Assembly: GCF_005518285.1 (NCBI RefSeq)
Contig: NZ_SJDU01000107.1
Span: forward strand, 1 to 6,691
Origin: Brachyspira catarrhinii
GTDB lineage: Bacteria; Spirochaetota; Brachyspiria; Brachyspirales; Brachyspiraceae
Reading direction: 5' to 3'
DNA: 6,691 nt
Under the pieces are notes generated by a model. That model worked only from the letters and a program-made list of their open reading frames with translations. It did no database searches and had not been told where the DNA came from. Position numbers and translations under genes: made by a program. Positions 1 through 5,922 of the stretch are shown here, one piece after another (the stretch's first letter is position 1; every line of letters begins with the position of its first letter).

Positions 1-683
1 CTTGGCGTGGCAAAAGTAACTTCATGTTTTGAAAGCATATCGTAAGTTCTTTTTATATATTTCAATCTGTCGTTTCTGCTTTTATCAAACATTACTTTAT
101 TTTCGCCTTTATAAACATCGTCATAAAAAGAAAACATCGCCGCAACCATATAGGTTATTTGAGGAAGTTCCAATTTTTTATTTCCTATAGATTTACAATA
201 TTTTCTATTGAATATGGCAAGTCCTTTATAAGTAAAAAGCAAATCTCTATTCGGTTCTATCATAGAATTAATTTTATCAAGTTCTCTTTCTGAAAAATGT
301 TTTATTATTTCTTTATCGTATATTTTATATTTCAAGCCTTTTTTTAAGAAAGTTTTTATATGCGGATAACTGCCGATTTTTTTGAGTCCCGCCGTTTCTT
401 TATAGATTTTCATTAAATAAAGTTTTTCGGCTATCGTGTCGTAAATCGGATAAAGCGGACTTATTTTATTAACCGCAGTATTTATAAGCTCGTCATATAA
501 AACTTCGATTTTCATTTTATCGTTAATTTTTATATTAAGCCCTTGAAGTAAAGCGTTCGTAAACACTTCTTTATTATCCGTTGCCCAATTTATAACTTTT
601 TTTAATTTTTCTTCGTTGAAAGGCTCTTCTCTTCCGTCCCTTTTTATAATAATATGTTTTTTGTCTTTAGTTAATTCTATCAT
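1..683 (-). CDS. nrdA: Ribonucleoside-diphosphate reductase, large (alpha) subunit, N-terminal part; runs off the left edge
   Basis: Reading leftward from the ATG at 683, an open frame of 227 codons continues to the window edge without a stop. The product is the catalytic alpha chain of class I ribonucleotide reductase, which reduces NDPs to dNDPs in the cytoplasm. Residues about 10-95 form an ATP-cone: IIIKRDGREEPFNEEKLKKV at 11-30 matches the VTKRDGSTERIN start of E. coli NrdA, and YDELINTAVNKIS follows at 63-75. The ATP-cone suggests allosteric activity control by ATP/dATP. Further landmarks shared with E. coli NrdA are RDLLFTYKGLAIFNRKY (146-162) and LKYIKRTYDMLSKHEVTFATP-like sequence (207-227, the LPTP region of E. 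coli). The catalytic cysteines lie beyond the edge. It starts 14 bp after the nrdB stop with a GGGG Shine-Dalgarno at 690-693, six bases before the ATG, so it is cotranscribed with nrdB. Confidence 0.93.
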   Translation of the reverse strand, partial: MIELTKDKKHIIIKRDGREEPFNEEKLKKVINWATDNKEVFTNALLQGLNIKINDKMKIEVLYDELINTAVNKISPLYPIYDTIAEKLYLMKIYKETAGLKKIGSYPHIKTFLKKGLKYKIYDKEIIKHFSERELDKINSMIEPNRDLLFTYKGLAIFNRKYCKSIGNKKLELPQITYMVAAMFSFYDDVYKGENKVMFDKSRNDRLKYIKRTYDMLSKHEVTFATP

Positions 684-697
684 AATCTGCCCCGTAA

Positions 698-1771
698 TTA
701 CAAATCGTTTTTAAGCGTTCCTTTTTGATAAGATATATTTGTCGCTTCCTGCAAAGCGGCGTTTTGTTTATTTATATCTCTGTAAGTATTAAACCAATCT
801 ATTATATCGGACTTTTTTTCTTTCAAATATTCCGTTTCAATTCCAATATCTCTAAGTCGAACTCCCGCCCAATATTTGATAAAATGCTCGCTTATAGAAG
901 AATTGATTCCAAGAACTTCTTTCTCGTCAAATAAATATTTCGCCCATTTAATCTCTTCGGCAACGGTATAATCCGTCATCTCTTTAGCCGTCTTATCAAA
1001 CCAACCGTTATCGAATAAATGCTTGAAACCTTGACTGCCTTCTTTTCGTAGTATCGACAAAACATTTTTTCCCGTAGGAACATGAACATTCAATTCGTCA
1101 TGCGCTATAAGTTTTATAGTTTTTGTAAATCCCGTAATCGCATCGCTATAACTGTTGTTTATCGTAAATGTCACCAAAAATGAAAAAGGAAATTTAACGC
1201 TTTCAAGCAAATATATTCCCGTTAGCAATTTCAAAACCGCCTGCTTCTTTTCATCCAAAGTCGCTTTTGAAGTTTCAATATTGCATAAAGTATCGACACA
1301 ATCGAAAAGTTCGACTTCTTTCTCCATTCTATGTTTTACAAATTCATCGTTATAAACCAAATCCAAAGTTTCCGTAGCCTGCTGAGCGAAAACCTCCGAA
1401 AGTCCGTAAGAATAAGACTCGGCATGAATAACTTCTTCTATCGCTATCCTCGAATATAGAATAGACCAAATTGAACTTGAAACTATTCTATTCAAAATCG
1501 CCGCAAAACCGCTTGTCACTCCGCTATCCATTAAAGTTTGATAGGCGATATTTAACTTGAACGCCCTTTGCGCATCTTCTGGTAAAGTCGAGAATCTCGT
1601 TTTATCCGATTTATAATCCACTTCTTTTGAAAACCAAGTATTTCCTTCGCTCGCTTCTTTTAATTTTCTTGCGACTTCATGGCTTATAGAATCGATTCTT
1701 ATATAATGCCCGAAATCTCCAAAAAATATTTTTTCGGTTTCGGGTTTTTTACTTATATCTATTACTTTCAT
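698..1771 (-). CDS. nrdB: Ribonucleoside-diphosphate reductase, small (beta) subunit
   Basis: This 357-aa protein is the radical-generating beta chain that pairs with the NrdA encoded next. Aligned by eye to E. coli R2, the metal ligands are D82 (QTLMDS), E113 and H116 (EEVIHAESY), E190 (LLESVKFPFSF), and E226 and H230 (AHDELNVH). The radical tyrosine is Y120, and the proximal Trp of the transfer path is W46 (NTWFSKEVD). The C-terminal tail ends YQKGTLKNDL; Y348 could correspond to E. coli Y356, and the tail would dock on NrdA. Presence of the tyrosine argues for a class Ia-like enzyme rather than a Tyr-less class Ic. One oddity is that the last ligand pair is spaced E-x3-H instead of E-x2-H. 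The ATG at 1769-1771 is preceded by AAAGGGG (1782-1788) at good spacing. Length is normal for the family. The gene order B then A is the reverse of E. coli. Confidence 0.95.
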   Translation of the reverse strand: MKVIDISKKPETEKIFFGDFGHYIRIDSISHEVARKLKEASEGNTWFSKEVDYKSDKTRFSTLPEDAQRAFKLNIAYQTLMDSGVTSGFAAILNRIVSSSIWSILYSRIAIEEVIHAESYSYGLSEVFAQQATETLDLVYNDEFVKHRMEKEVELFDCVDTLCNIETSKATLDEKKQAVLKLLTGIYLLESVKFPFSFLVTFTINNSYSDAITGFTKTIKLIAHDELNVHVPTGKNVLSILRKEGSQGFKHLFDNGWFDKTAKEMTDYTVAEEIKWAKYLFDEKEVLGINSSISEHFIKYWAGVRLRDIGIETEYLKEKKSDIIDWFNTYRDINKQNAALQEATNISYQKGTLKNDL

Positions 1772-1781
1772 TGAATTAATA

Positions 1782-1788
1782 CCCCTTT
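1782..1788 (-). promoter_or_regulatory. Shine-Dalgarno of nrdB
   Basis: On the minus strand AAAGGGG lies ten bases before the nrdB ATG. It supports the chosen start, and no other in-frame start has a comparable site. Confidence 0.7.
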
Positions 1789-1828
1789 ATTAATAGTAAA
1801 TAAACGATTAACATAATTTTGAATTTAT

Positions 1829-1856
1829 ATTTTATTTATATTTTTTTATTTGTCAA
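1829..1856 (-). promoter_or_regulatory. Predicted sigma70-type promoter of nrdBA
   Basis: On the minus strand a perfect TTGACA (1856-1851) is followed after 16 bp by TAAAAT (1834-1829), a five-of-six match to TATAAT. Transcription would begin near 1822, giving a leader of about 50 nt that includes the nrdB Shine-Dalgarno. The surroundings are almost pure A/T, so alternative -10 elements (TATAAA at 1840-1835 and 1829-1824) cannot be excluded, but their spacing to the -35 is poor. I do not see a convincing NrdR box pair. Confidence 0.6.
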
Positions 1857-1967
1857 ATTTGCCGTTTGTTTTTATACGATATAATATGGAATAGTAAATA
1901 ATTACATATCAAATATTAAATATAAATCTATAGAAATAGATAATATTATAATAACTGTATATTAAAA

Positions 1968-1981
1968 ATATGAATTCATAT
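1968..1981. repeat. 14-bp perfect palindrome
   Basis: ATATGAATTCATAT reads identically on both strands. It lies between the two divergent promoters, about 30-50 bp upstream of the nfeD -35. It could be a binding site for a dimeric regulator, but short palindromes also arise by chance in such AT-rich DNA. Confidence 0.35.
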
Positions 1982-1997
1982 GTTATTTTTTATAACA
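1981..1997. repeat. TGTTAT-N5-ATAACA inverted repeat
   Basis: A 6-bp inverted repeat with a 5-bp spacer directly abuts the preceding palindrome, sharing base 1981. The two together make a 30-bp block of dyad symmetry upstream of the nfeD promoter. An operator is plausible; a weak cruciform or chance are alternatives. Confidence 0.35.
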
Positions 1998-2011
1998 AAA
2001 TAAAAAATGTA

Positions 2012-2040
2012 TTTAGAATATTTCATTTTTAATATATAAT
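2012..2040 (+). promoter_or_regulatory. Predicted sigma70-type promoter of nfeD
   Basis: TTTAGA (2012-2017, four of six matches to TTGACA) and a perfect TATAAT (2035-2040) are 17 bp apart. Transcription would begin near 2047, about 33 nt before the chosen ATG. Confidence 0.5.
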
Positions 2041-2079
2041 CAAAACTATAAATTATTAATAAATCAATTGGAAAAAATT

Positions 2080-3420
2080 ATGAATAAAAAAATATTTATT
2101 ATATTTACGATTATTTTTATAGGTTTTATATCAAAGAATATTTTTTCTCAAGATAACGCGAAAGTCTATGTTATTAAAAAATTGGAATTTCAAGAGATAA
2201 ACAGATGGTATGCGGCTTATATAAAAAAAGCGATTAAAAAAGCGGAAGACGAAGGCGCAAGTTTAATAATATTGGAACTCGATACGCCTGGCGGATTATT
2301 ATCTTCCGCGCTCTCTATAAAAAATTATATAATCGAAAGCGATATTCCAGTCGTTGCATATATAAATAAAAACGCGCTTTCCGCGGGGGCTTTAATATCT
2401 TTAAGTTGCGAAGCGATTTATATGTCGGACGGAAGCATAATAGGAGCTGCGACTCCCGTTTATATGAAAGGAAACGAAATTGAAAAAGCGAGCGAAAAAG
2501 AAATAAGCGCGATGCGGGCGGCTATGCGTTCGTCTGCCGAAAGAAGCAAAAAAAATGTTCGGATTGCCGAAGCCATGGTTGACGAGACGATTATTTTATC
2601 GAAAAGAAACGATGGGATAGATTTGGATGATAAAACTCTGCTCACTTTAAGCGTTGAAGAAGCGTTAAAAGTAAATATTGCCGATGGAAAAGCTAATTCG
2701 ATAATCGATATAATAAAATTAAGAAATCTATCTGAAAACTCGACTATAATAAATGTCGAAGAAGAAAAATACGATTATATATTAAGATTTTTAATCAATC
2801 CCGCCGTTTTAAGCACTCTAATTTCAATAGGAATAATCGGAGTATATATAGAATTAAAAACTCCGGGATTTGGAATTGGCGGAGTAATTTCAATAATCGC
2901 GTTTTCAATATTTTTCTTTGCTCAAGTTTTTGTAGGAGAAAGCGGTTTTTTAGCTCCAGCAATATTTTTTCTTGGAATAGTTCTTTTGGCTATTGAAATT
3001 TTCGTCATACCGGGATTTGGCATAACGGGAATACTTGGAATATTGGGAATTGTAGCGGGAATATTTATGTCTTTTGGAATAAACAATATCGCTCAAGCTA
3101 CTTTGGTTGTCTTCGTTTCGCTTGTAGCCGATATTGTCATTATAATTATTTTGGCGAGATTCATTTTAAAATCAAAAGGTTTCAAAAATATCGTGGCTTT
3201 AGAAACCGACACGGCGGGCTATCATTCGAGCGTTTCTTACGATAATTTGCTCGGATGCGAAGGAATAACCGACACATTTTTTAGACCTTCGGGGAATATT
3301 ATAATTAACGACAAAAAATATGACGCCATAACCGAAGGAGAATTTATAAATAAAGGCGTAAAAATAAAAGTCATTCTTGTAGAAGGAAATAAAATAGTTA
3401 TAAAAGAAGTAAAAGATTAA
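2080..3420 (+). CDS. nfeD: NfeD-family membrane-bound ClpP-class serine protease
   Basis: The protein has 446 aa from the ATG at 2080. A TTG at 2068 is in frame, but it would put four extra residues in front of a clean signal peptide, and the GGAAA at 2070-2074 serves as a weak ribosome site for the ATG. Residues 1-23 are a hydrophobic signal sequence ending IFSQ. Residues about 27-225 form a ClpP/SppA-like protease domain: LELDTPGG (65-72), then the nucleophile S101 in LSAGAL. K140 in EKEISAM is the likely catalytic lysine by analogy with Pyrococcus 1510-N, which uses a Ser-Lys dyad. Residues about 238-362 carry four or five membrane helices. Residues about 385-444 form the OB-fold NfeD domain (LGCEGITDTFFRPSGNI). 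This is the long, full-length NfeD type. Such proteins usually pair with a stomatin/SPFH protein, in membrane quality control; no such gene is adjacent. Confidence 0.9.
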   Translation: MNKKIFIIFTIIFIGFISKNIFSQDNAKVYVIKKLEFQEINRWYAAYIKKAIKKAEDEGASLIILELDTPGGLLSSALSIKNYIIESDIPVVAYINKNALSAGALISLSCEAIYMSDGSIIGAATPVYMKGNEIEKASEKEISAMRAAMRSSAERSKKNVRIAEAMVDETIILSKRNDGIDLDDKTLLTLSVEEALKVNIADGKANSIIDIIKLRNLSENSTIINVEEEKYDYILRFLINPAVLSTLISIGIIGVYIELKTPGFGIGGVISIIAFSIFFFAQVFVGESGFLAPAIFFLGIVLLAIEIFVIPGFGITGILGILGIVAGIFMSFGINNIAQATLVVFVSLVADIVIIIILARFILKSKGFKNIVALETDTAGYHSSVSYDNLLGCEGITDTFFRPSGNIIINDKKYDAITEGEFINKGVKIKVILVEGNKIVIKEVKD

Positions 3421-3424
3421 TCAA

Positions 3425-3445
3425 AAAAAATTATATAAATTTTTT
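3425..3445 (+). terminator. Possible weak terminator hairpin after nfeD
   Basis: AAAAAATT (3425-3432) and AATTTTTT (3438-3445) form a perfect 8-bp inverted repeat with a 5-nt loop immediately after the nfeD stop. The stem is entirely A/T, so it would be unstable as RNA. It is listed because it is the only dyad between nfeD and the downstream ATPase gene. Confidence 0.25.
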
Positions 3446-3468
3446 CAATTTCAATATAAAATAATATT

Positions 3469-4458
3469 ATGAATAACGATATAATATTAAAACTGAAAAA
3501 TGTTAAAAAATACTTTTACCCGAAAGTCAATATAATAGAAACTCTTTTGAAAAAAAACAAAGAAATAAAAGCGGTTGATGGAATCGATTTTGAAGTAAAA
3601 AGAGGAGAGATACTCGCGATTATCGGCGAATCGGGAAGCGGTAAAACGACAGTAGGAAAACTTATAATGAATTTAATCACTCCAACCGAAGGAGAAATTT
3701 TATTTGAAAATGAAAATATAAATTCTTTCAAAAACGAAGAGATAAAAAATTATAGAAAAAAAGTTCAAATGATATTTCAAGACCCTTACGCTTCTATGAA
3801 TCCGAGATTCAAAATAAAAAATATTTTAAAAGAACCTTTATATATTCACAAAATCGAAGGAAACGAAGAAACTTATAACGAGATGGTTATAAACGCTTTG
3901 AAAGATGTAAAAATTAGCGAAGAATTTGCGGAAGTTTATCCGCATATGCTTTCGGGCGGACAGAGACAAAGAATAGCGACAGCGAGAGCTTTGATATTAA
4001 ATCCAAAATTAGTGATTGCGGACGAACCCGTTTCAATGATTGATTTGTCGACAAGAGCGGAAATTCTTTATATGATGAAAGAACTTCAAGAAAAAAGAAA
4101 TTTGAGCTATATTTATATAACGCATGATTTATCTACCGCAAGATATTTCGCCGACAGAATAGCCGTTATGTATTTGGGAAAAATAATAGAGATAGGAAAC
4201 GCTGACGAGATAATAGATAATCCAAAACATCCTTATACCAAAGCCCTAATTGAAGCAGTTCCAGATATTTCGGCGGGTAGAGTAAATATTATAAAAGAGC
4301 TTCCGATAAAAGGAGAGATTCCAAACGCTTCGGATATTCCAGCGGGATGCAGATTTCATCCGAGATGCATATACGCGAAGGAAGAATGCAAAATTAAATC
4401 TCCCGATTTGGAAAATGTAGGCTCGCATGTTGCGTCGGCATGTCTATTTATCAAATAA
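3469..4458 (+). CDS. oppF: Oligopeptide/dipeptide ABC transporter ATP-binding subunit (OppF/DppF family)
   Basis: This 329-aa cytoplasmic ATPase would energise a peptide (or nickel/sugar-type) importer. All nucleotide-binding motifs are present: Walker A GESGSGKTT (53-61), Q-loop Q104 in QMIFQDPYASMNPR, signature LSGGQRQR (161-168), Walker B LVIADE (181-186), D-loop SMID and switch histidine H219 in ITHD. After residue 240 comes the C-terminal domain typical of Opp/Dpp ATPases (NPKHPYTKAL, then GCRFHPRC). Four cysteines, C294, C300, C307 and C325, have the arrangement found in this family; an iron-sulfur cluster has been reported there in related transporters (from memory). Family members normally sit beside a second ATPase, two permeases and a binding protein. 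None is in the window, so this is either an orphan subunit or a separate locus. The start ATG lacks a Shine-Dalgarno. OppF and DppF cannot be told apart here. Confidence 0.9.
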   Translation: MNNDIILKLKNVKKYFYPKVNIIETLLKKNKEIKAVDGIDFEVKRGEILAIIGESGSGKTTVGKLIMNLITPTEGEILFENENINSFKNEEIKNYRKKVQMIFQDPYASMNPRFKIKNILKEPLYIHKIEGNEETYNEMVINALKDVKISEEFAEVYPHMLSGGQRQRIATARALILNPKLVIADEPVSMIDLSTRAEILYMMKELQEKRNLSYIYITHDLSTARYFADRIAVMYLGKIIEIGNADEIIDNPKHPYTKALIEAVPDISAGRVNIIKELPIKGEIPNASDIPAGCRFHPRCIYAKEECKIKSPDLENVGSHVASACLFIK

Positions 4459-4462
4459 CTAT

Positions 4463-4657
4463 CTATAGTTTTAATCTTTTATATAATTTTTTGTAATATC
4501 GCTCTTCTTCCGTTAGTCCGTTAGCATCGTATATGTTTTTATGTTTTTCTAATAAATGTTGAACCAATTCGTCATAAGTCATTAATTCTTCGTTATCGTT
4601 ATCTGCGAGTTCGGATTTGCGGTAGATTTCATTAATACAATCTTCAAGCATCTTCAT
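4463..4657 (-). CDS. Small acidic hypothetical protein, last gene of the lysis-like cluster
   Basis: This 64-aa soluble protein is not recognised. It is rich in Glu, Asp, Lys and Tyr, has no membrane segment, and ends in a basic KKLYKRLKL tail. Its length and helical, charged composition resemble the many small uncharacterised proteins of phage modules. The ATG at 4657 lies inside the end of the 91-aa holin-like gene (14-bp overlap). It has GAGG at 4670-4667, nine bases upstream, which supports coupled translation. Its stop codon is only 4 bp from the stop of the convergent ATPase gene. No function is proposed. Confidence 0.6.
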   Translation of the reverse strand: MKMLEDCINEIYRKSELADNDNEELMTYDELVQHLLEKHKNIYDANGLTEEERYYKKLYKRLKL

Positions 4658-4919
4658 TGTCGTTATCCTCTTCTTTTGGCTTCTGCCCGCTTTTAGCGTT
4701 TATATTTTTAATAGATTTTAAATTTTTTATAAAAATGCTGGCGTCAATCGGACATAAAATTAAAAACCCGCATATTGCTATATAAAGTAAACATTTTCCC
4801 TCGTCTGCCGTGAGCGGATGTCCCGCCACTTTTGATTGATACATATAGTTAAAAAAAATAAATCCGACTATGATTATTTTTAATATATTACTTATTGACT
4901 TTGCATGATGTTTTATCAT
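4644..4919 (-). CDS. Holin-like small membrane protein with two membrane segments
   Basis: The product has 91 aa. Two hydrophobic stretches are visible, about residues 12-28 (LKIIIVGFIFFNYMY) and 43-64 (CLLYIAICGFLILCPIDASI), separated by a polar loop. A basic and then acidic tail follows (KPKEEDNDNEDA). Two membrane helices, small size, a charged C-terminus and a nearby peptidoglycan peptidase fit a class II holin, which would open the membrane to the endolysin. The family itself is not recognised, so this is an inference from architecture. The ATG overlaps the stop of the 57-aa gene as ATGA, and AGGAGG at 4938-4933 lies a rather long 13 bases upstream. Residues 74-82 are encoded by one arm of the 26-bp inverted repeat. 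Confidence 0.65.
   Translation of the reverse strand: MIKHHAKSISNILKIIIVGFIFFNYMYQSKVAGHPLTADEGKCLLYIAICGFLILCPIDASIFIKNLKSIKNINAKSGQKPKEEDNDNEDA
4674..4699. repeat. Left arm of a perfect 26-bp inverted repeat
   Basis: On the plus strand this arm begins TTTTGGCTTCTGCCCGC and ends TTTTAGCGT. It is the exact reverse complement of 5046-5071. It lies inside the C-terminal codons of the 91-aa holin-like gene. The arm has a small internal dyad (CGCT-TTT-AGCG). The match stops abruptly at both ends. Confidence 0.95.
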
Positions 4920-5089
4920 AAATCTTTTTCAACCTCCTCATTTTTTCTATAAATTCGTTTGTTATCTTTGTCATTGTCTCCCTCCTCTATCGCATAGCAT
5001 ATAGCCGTGAAACTTATTACTAACAAAATTAAAATAAATATGAATACGCTAAAAGCGGGCAGAAGCCAAAATAATGTAGTTTCAATCAT
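4916..5089 (-). CDS. 57-aa single-pass membrane protein of the lysis-like cluster
   Basis: This short gene is easily missed. The ATG at 5089 has an ideal GGAGG (5101-5097) seven bases upstream. Residues about 5-32 form a long hydrophobic segment (TLFWLLPAFSVFIFILILLV is 5-24), followed by a highly charged tail (EEGDNDKDNKRIYRKNEEVE, 35-54). The start overlaps the end of the 31-aa gene by 8 bp, and the stop overlaps the ATG of the 91-aa gene (ATGA), so the three should be translated as a coupled chain. A short hydrophobic N-terminus with a charged tail would fit a small holin, an antiholin or a spanin-like component, but no family is recognised. Codons for residues 7-14 are one arm of the 26-bp inverted repeat. 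Confidence 0.7.
   Translation of the reverse strand: MIETTLFWLLPAFSVFIFILILLVISFTAICYAIEEGDNDKDNKRIYRKNEEVEKDL
5046..5071. repeat. Right arm of a perfect 26-bp inverted repeat
   Basis: Exact reverse complement of 4674-4699, with 346 bp between the arms. It lies inside the N-terminal codons (residues 7-15) of the 57-aa gene, starting 18 bases after that gene's ATG. The GC content of the arm is clearly higher than that of its surroundings. Confidence 0.95.
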
Positions 5090-5177
5090 CTTTATTCCTC
5101 CAAATATTACCGACTAAAAACAATATCCAACATATACAGACACATAGCCAAAAAAAGCCCGCTATTTTACTTCCCAT
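5082..5177 (-). CDS. 31-aa hydrophobic mini-protein of the lysis-like cluster
   Basis: The ATG at 5177 is preceded by GAGG (nine bases spacing) within the end of the 251-aa gene, which it overlaps by 11 bp. It encodes MGSKIAGFFWLCVCIC and onward to a NIWRNKDD end: one membrane helix of about 18 residues with three cysteines and three tryptophans, then a short polar tail. Its stop overlaps the start of the 57-aa gene by 8 bp. The tight overlaps on both sides and the membrane-protein composition argue that it is expressed. Its job is unknown; tiny membrane proteins in such clusters are often holin regulators. Confidence 0.6.
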   Translation of the reverse strand: MGSKIAGFFWLCVCICWILFLVGNIWRNKDD

Positions 5178-5922
5178 ATTGTTTAACCTCTTCGTCTATA
5201 TATTCAAGCAATATATCATGCCAAAGCCCTATCAATACATTATTTATTTCAAGCATTAGATTATATAAAGCCTCTTCGTCTTTATCCAAAGCATCGTTCA
5301 TTTGATTTAACATTAAACTATATAAAAGATTAAGCCGTTCGGCTGGGTTGTCTGTTTGCTCGTTCATTTTCTTTACATTCTCTTGTCGTCTTTCGTTTAA
5401 TTGTAAATGCGTTTGATAGCAAGTCTTAAAAAAGTCCTTTATCATTTGCCTTGCTAAAGTAGAGTATGCCCCTAAAATATCTTTAACCGATATATTCTTT
5501 AATATTTCATTTCCGCTGTTTTTGAAATTATTATTATAAGTCGAAGATATAAAATCTATTTTTTTTAGTATGTAAGTATCATAGTCGGCTATATGCATGT
5601 CAGTAATATTGTTATGTCGCATAAACCGTGAAACATCTTTATAAATAGATATAGTCGAAAATGCTATAGCAATACAAAAAGATTTATAAGCGTCTAATCT
5701 TTTTACAGATATTTTAGGCTTGTATTCTCTATAATAATCAACGATATTGTCAATTTCGTTTTGTTGCCTTTCGATAACTTTCTCGGCAGACTTTTTAAAT
5801 TTGATTTTTCCCGTTTTGGTATCCCATTCGACTTGCCCGCCAGCCTTGTCTTTAAACAACATATAGATAAAAAATGTTATGATTATTGCCGTGATACATA
5901 TAACTATTATATTAATTTCCAA
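5167..5922 (-). CDS. 251-aa membrane-anchored helical protein of unknown function
   Basis: The start is the TTG at 5922, preceded by GAGGG (5932-5928) five bases upstream; a TAA immediately before the TTG in the same frame rules out an upstream start. Residues 3-23 are one hydrophobic helix (INIIVICITAIIITFFIYML) followed by KDK, consistent with an N-in or N-out anchor and no cleavage site. A short segment resembling a beta-hairpin (GGQVEWDTKTGKIKFKK, 28-44) comes next. The remaining 200 residues look almost entirely alpha-helical and polar, with Gln/Glu/Lys-rich stretches around 174-215. No enzymatic motif is seen and I do not recognise the family. Its position between the peptidase gene and the tiny membrane genes suggests a role in the same envelope-directed process. 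It overlaps the 31-aa gene by 11 bp. Confidence 0.75.
   Translation of the reverse strand: MEINIIVICITAIIITFFIYMLFKDKAGGQVEWDTKTGKIKFKKSAEKVIERQQNEIDNIVDYYREYKPKISVKRLDAYKSFCIAIAFSTISIYKDVSRFMRHNNITDMHIADYDTYILKKIDFISSTYNNNFKNSGNEILKNISVKDILGAYSTLARQMIKDFFKTCYQTHLQLNERRQENVKKMNEQTDNPAERLNLLYSLMLNQMNDALDKDEEALYNLMLEINNVLIGLWHDILLEYIDEEVKQYGK

Larger units (their letters stand above)
1772..2079. other. Divergent intergenic region between nrdB and nfeD
   Basis: This 308-bp spacer is extremely AT-rich and separates divergent genes. It contains the leftward nrdBA promoter, the rightward nfeD promoter, and a 14-bp palindrome next to a TGTTAT/ATAACA inverted repeat. I find no coding sequence with a ribosome binding site and no tRNA or small RNA that I can recognise in the stretch 1857-1960. 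Confidence 0.7.

Noticed and set aside
725..1355. Plus-strand ORFs of 66-69 codons
   Set aside because: They are antisense to nrdB, which is strongly supported by conserved residues; they have no credible ribosome site or family features.
1940..1949. ATAATATTAT palindrome in the intergenic region
   Set aside because: A ten-base A/T-only palindrome is expected by chance in DNA of this composition.
2068..2079. Upstream TTG start for nfeD, adding four residues
   Set aside because: The ATG at 2080 gives a standard signal peptide, and the GGAAA overlapping the TTG fits as its ribosome site.
4246..4428. Minus-strand 60-codon ORF antisense to the ATPase C-terminal domain
   Set aside because: The plus-strand frame encodes the conserved Opp/Dpp C-terminal region; the antisense product shows no features of a real protein.
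4888..4974. A 28-codon minus-strand ORF (MTKITNEFIEKMRRLKK...) with a GAGGAGG seven bases before its ATG
   Set aside because: It lies wholly out of frame inside the 57-aa gene and the start of the 91-aa gene. The purine-rich stretch is explained by Glu-Glu-Gly codons. A start there cannot be excluded but has no other support.
5152..5170. Possible third, degenerate copy of the inverted-repeat arm (GCCCGCTATTTTA)
   Set aside because: Only the GCCCGCT core and an A/T run agree with the 26-bp arms; this is too short to separate from chance.
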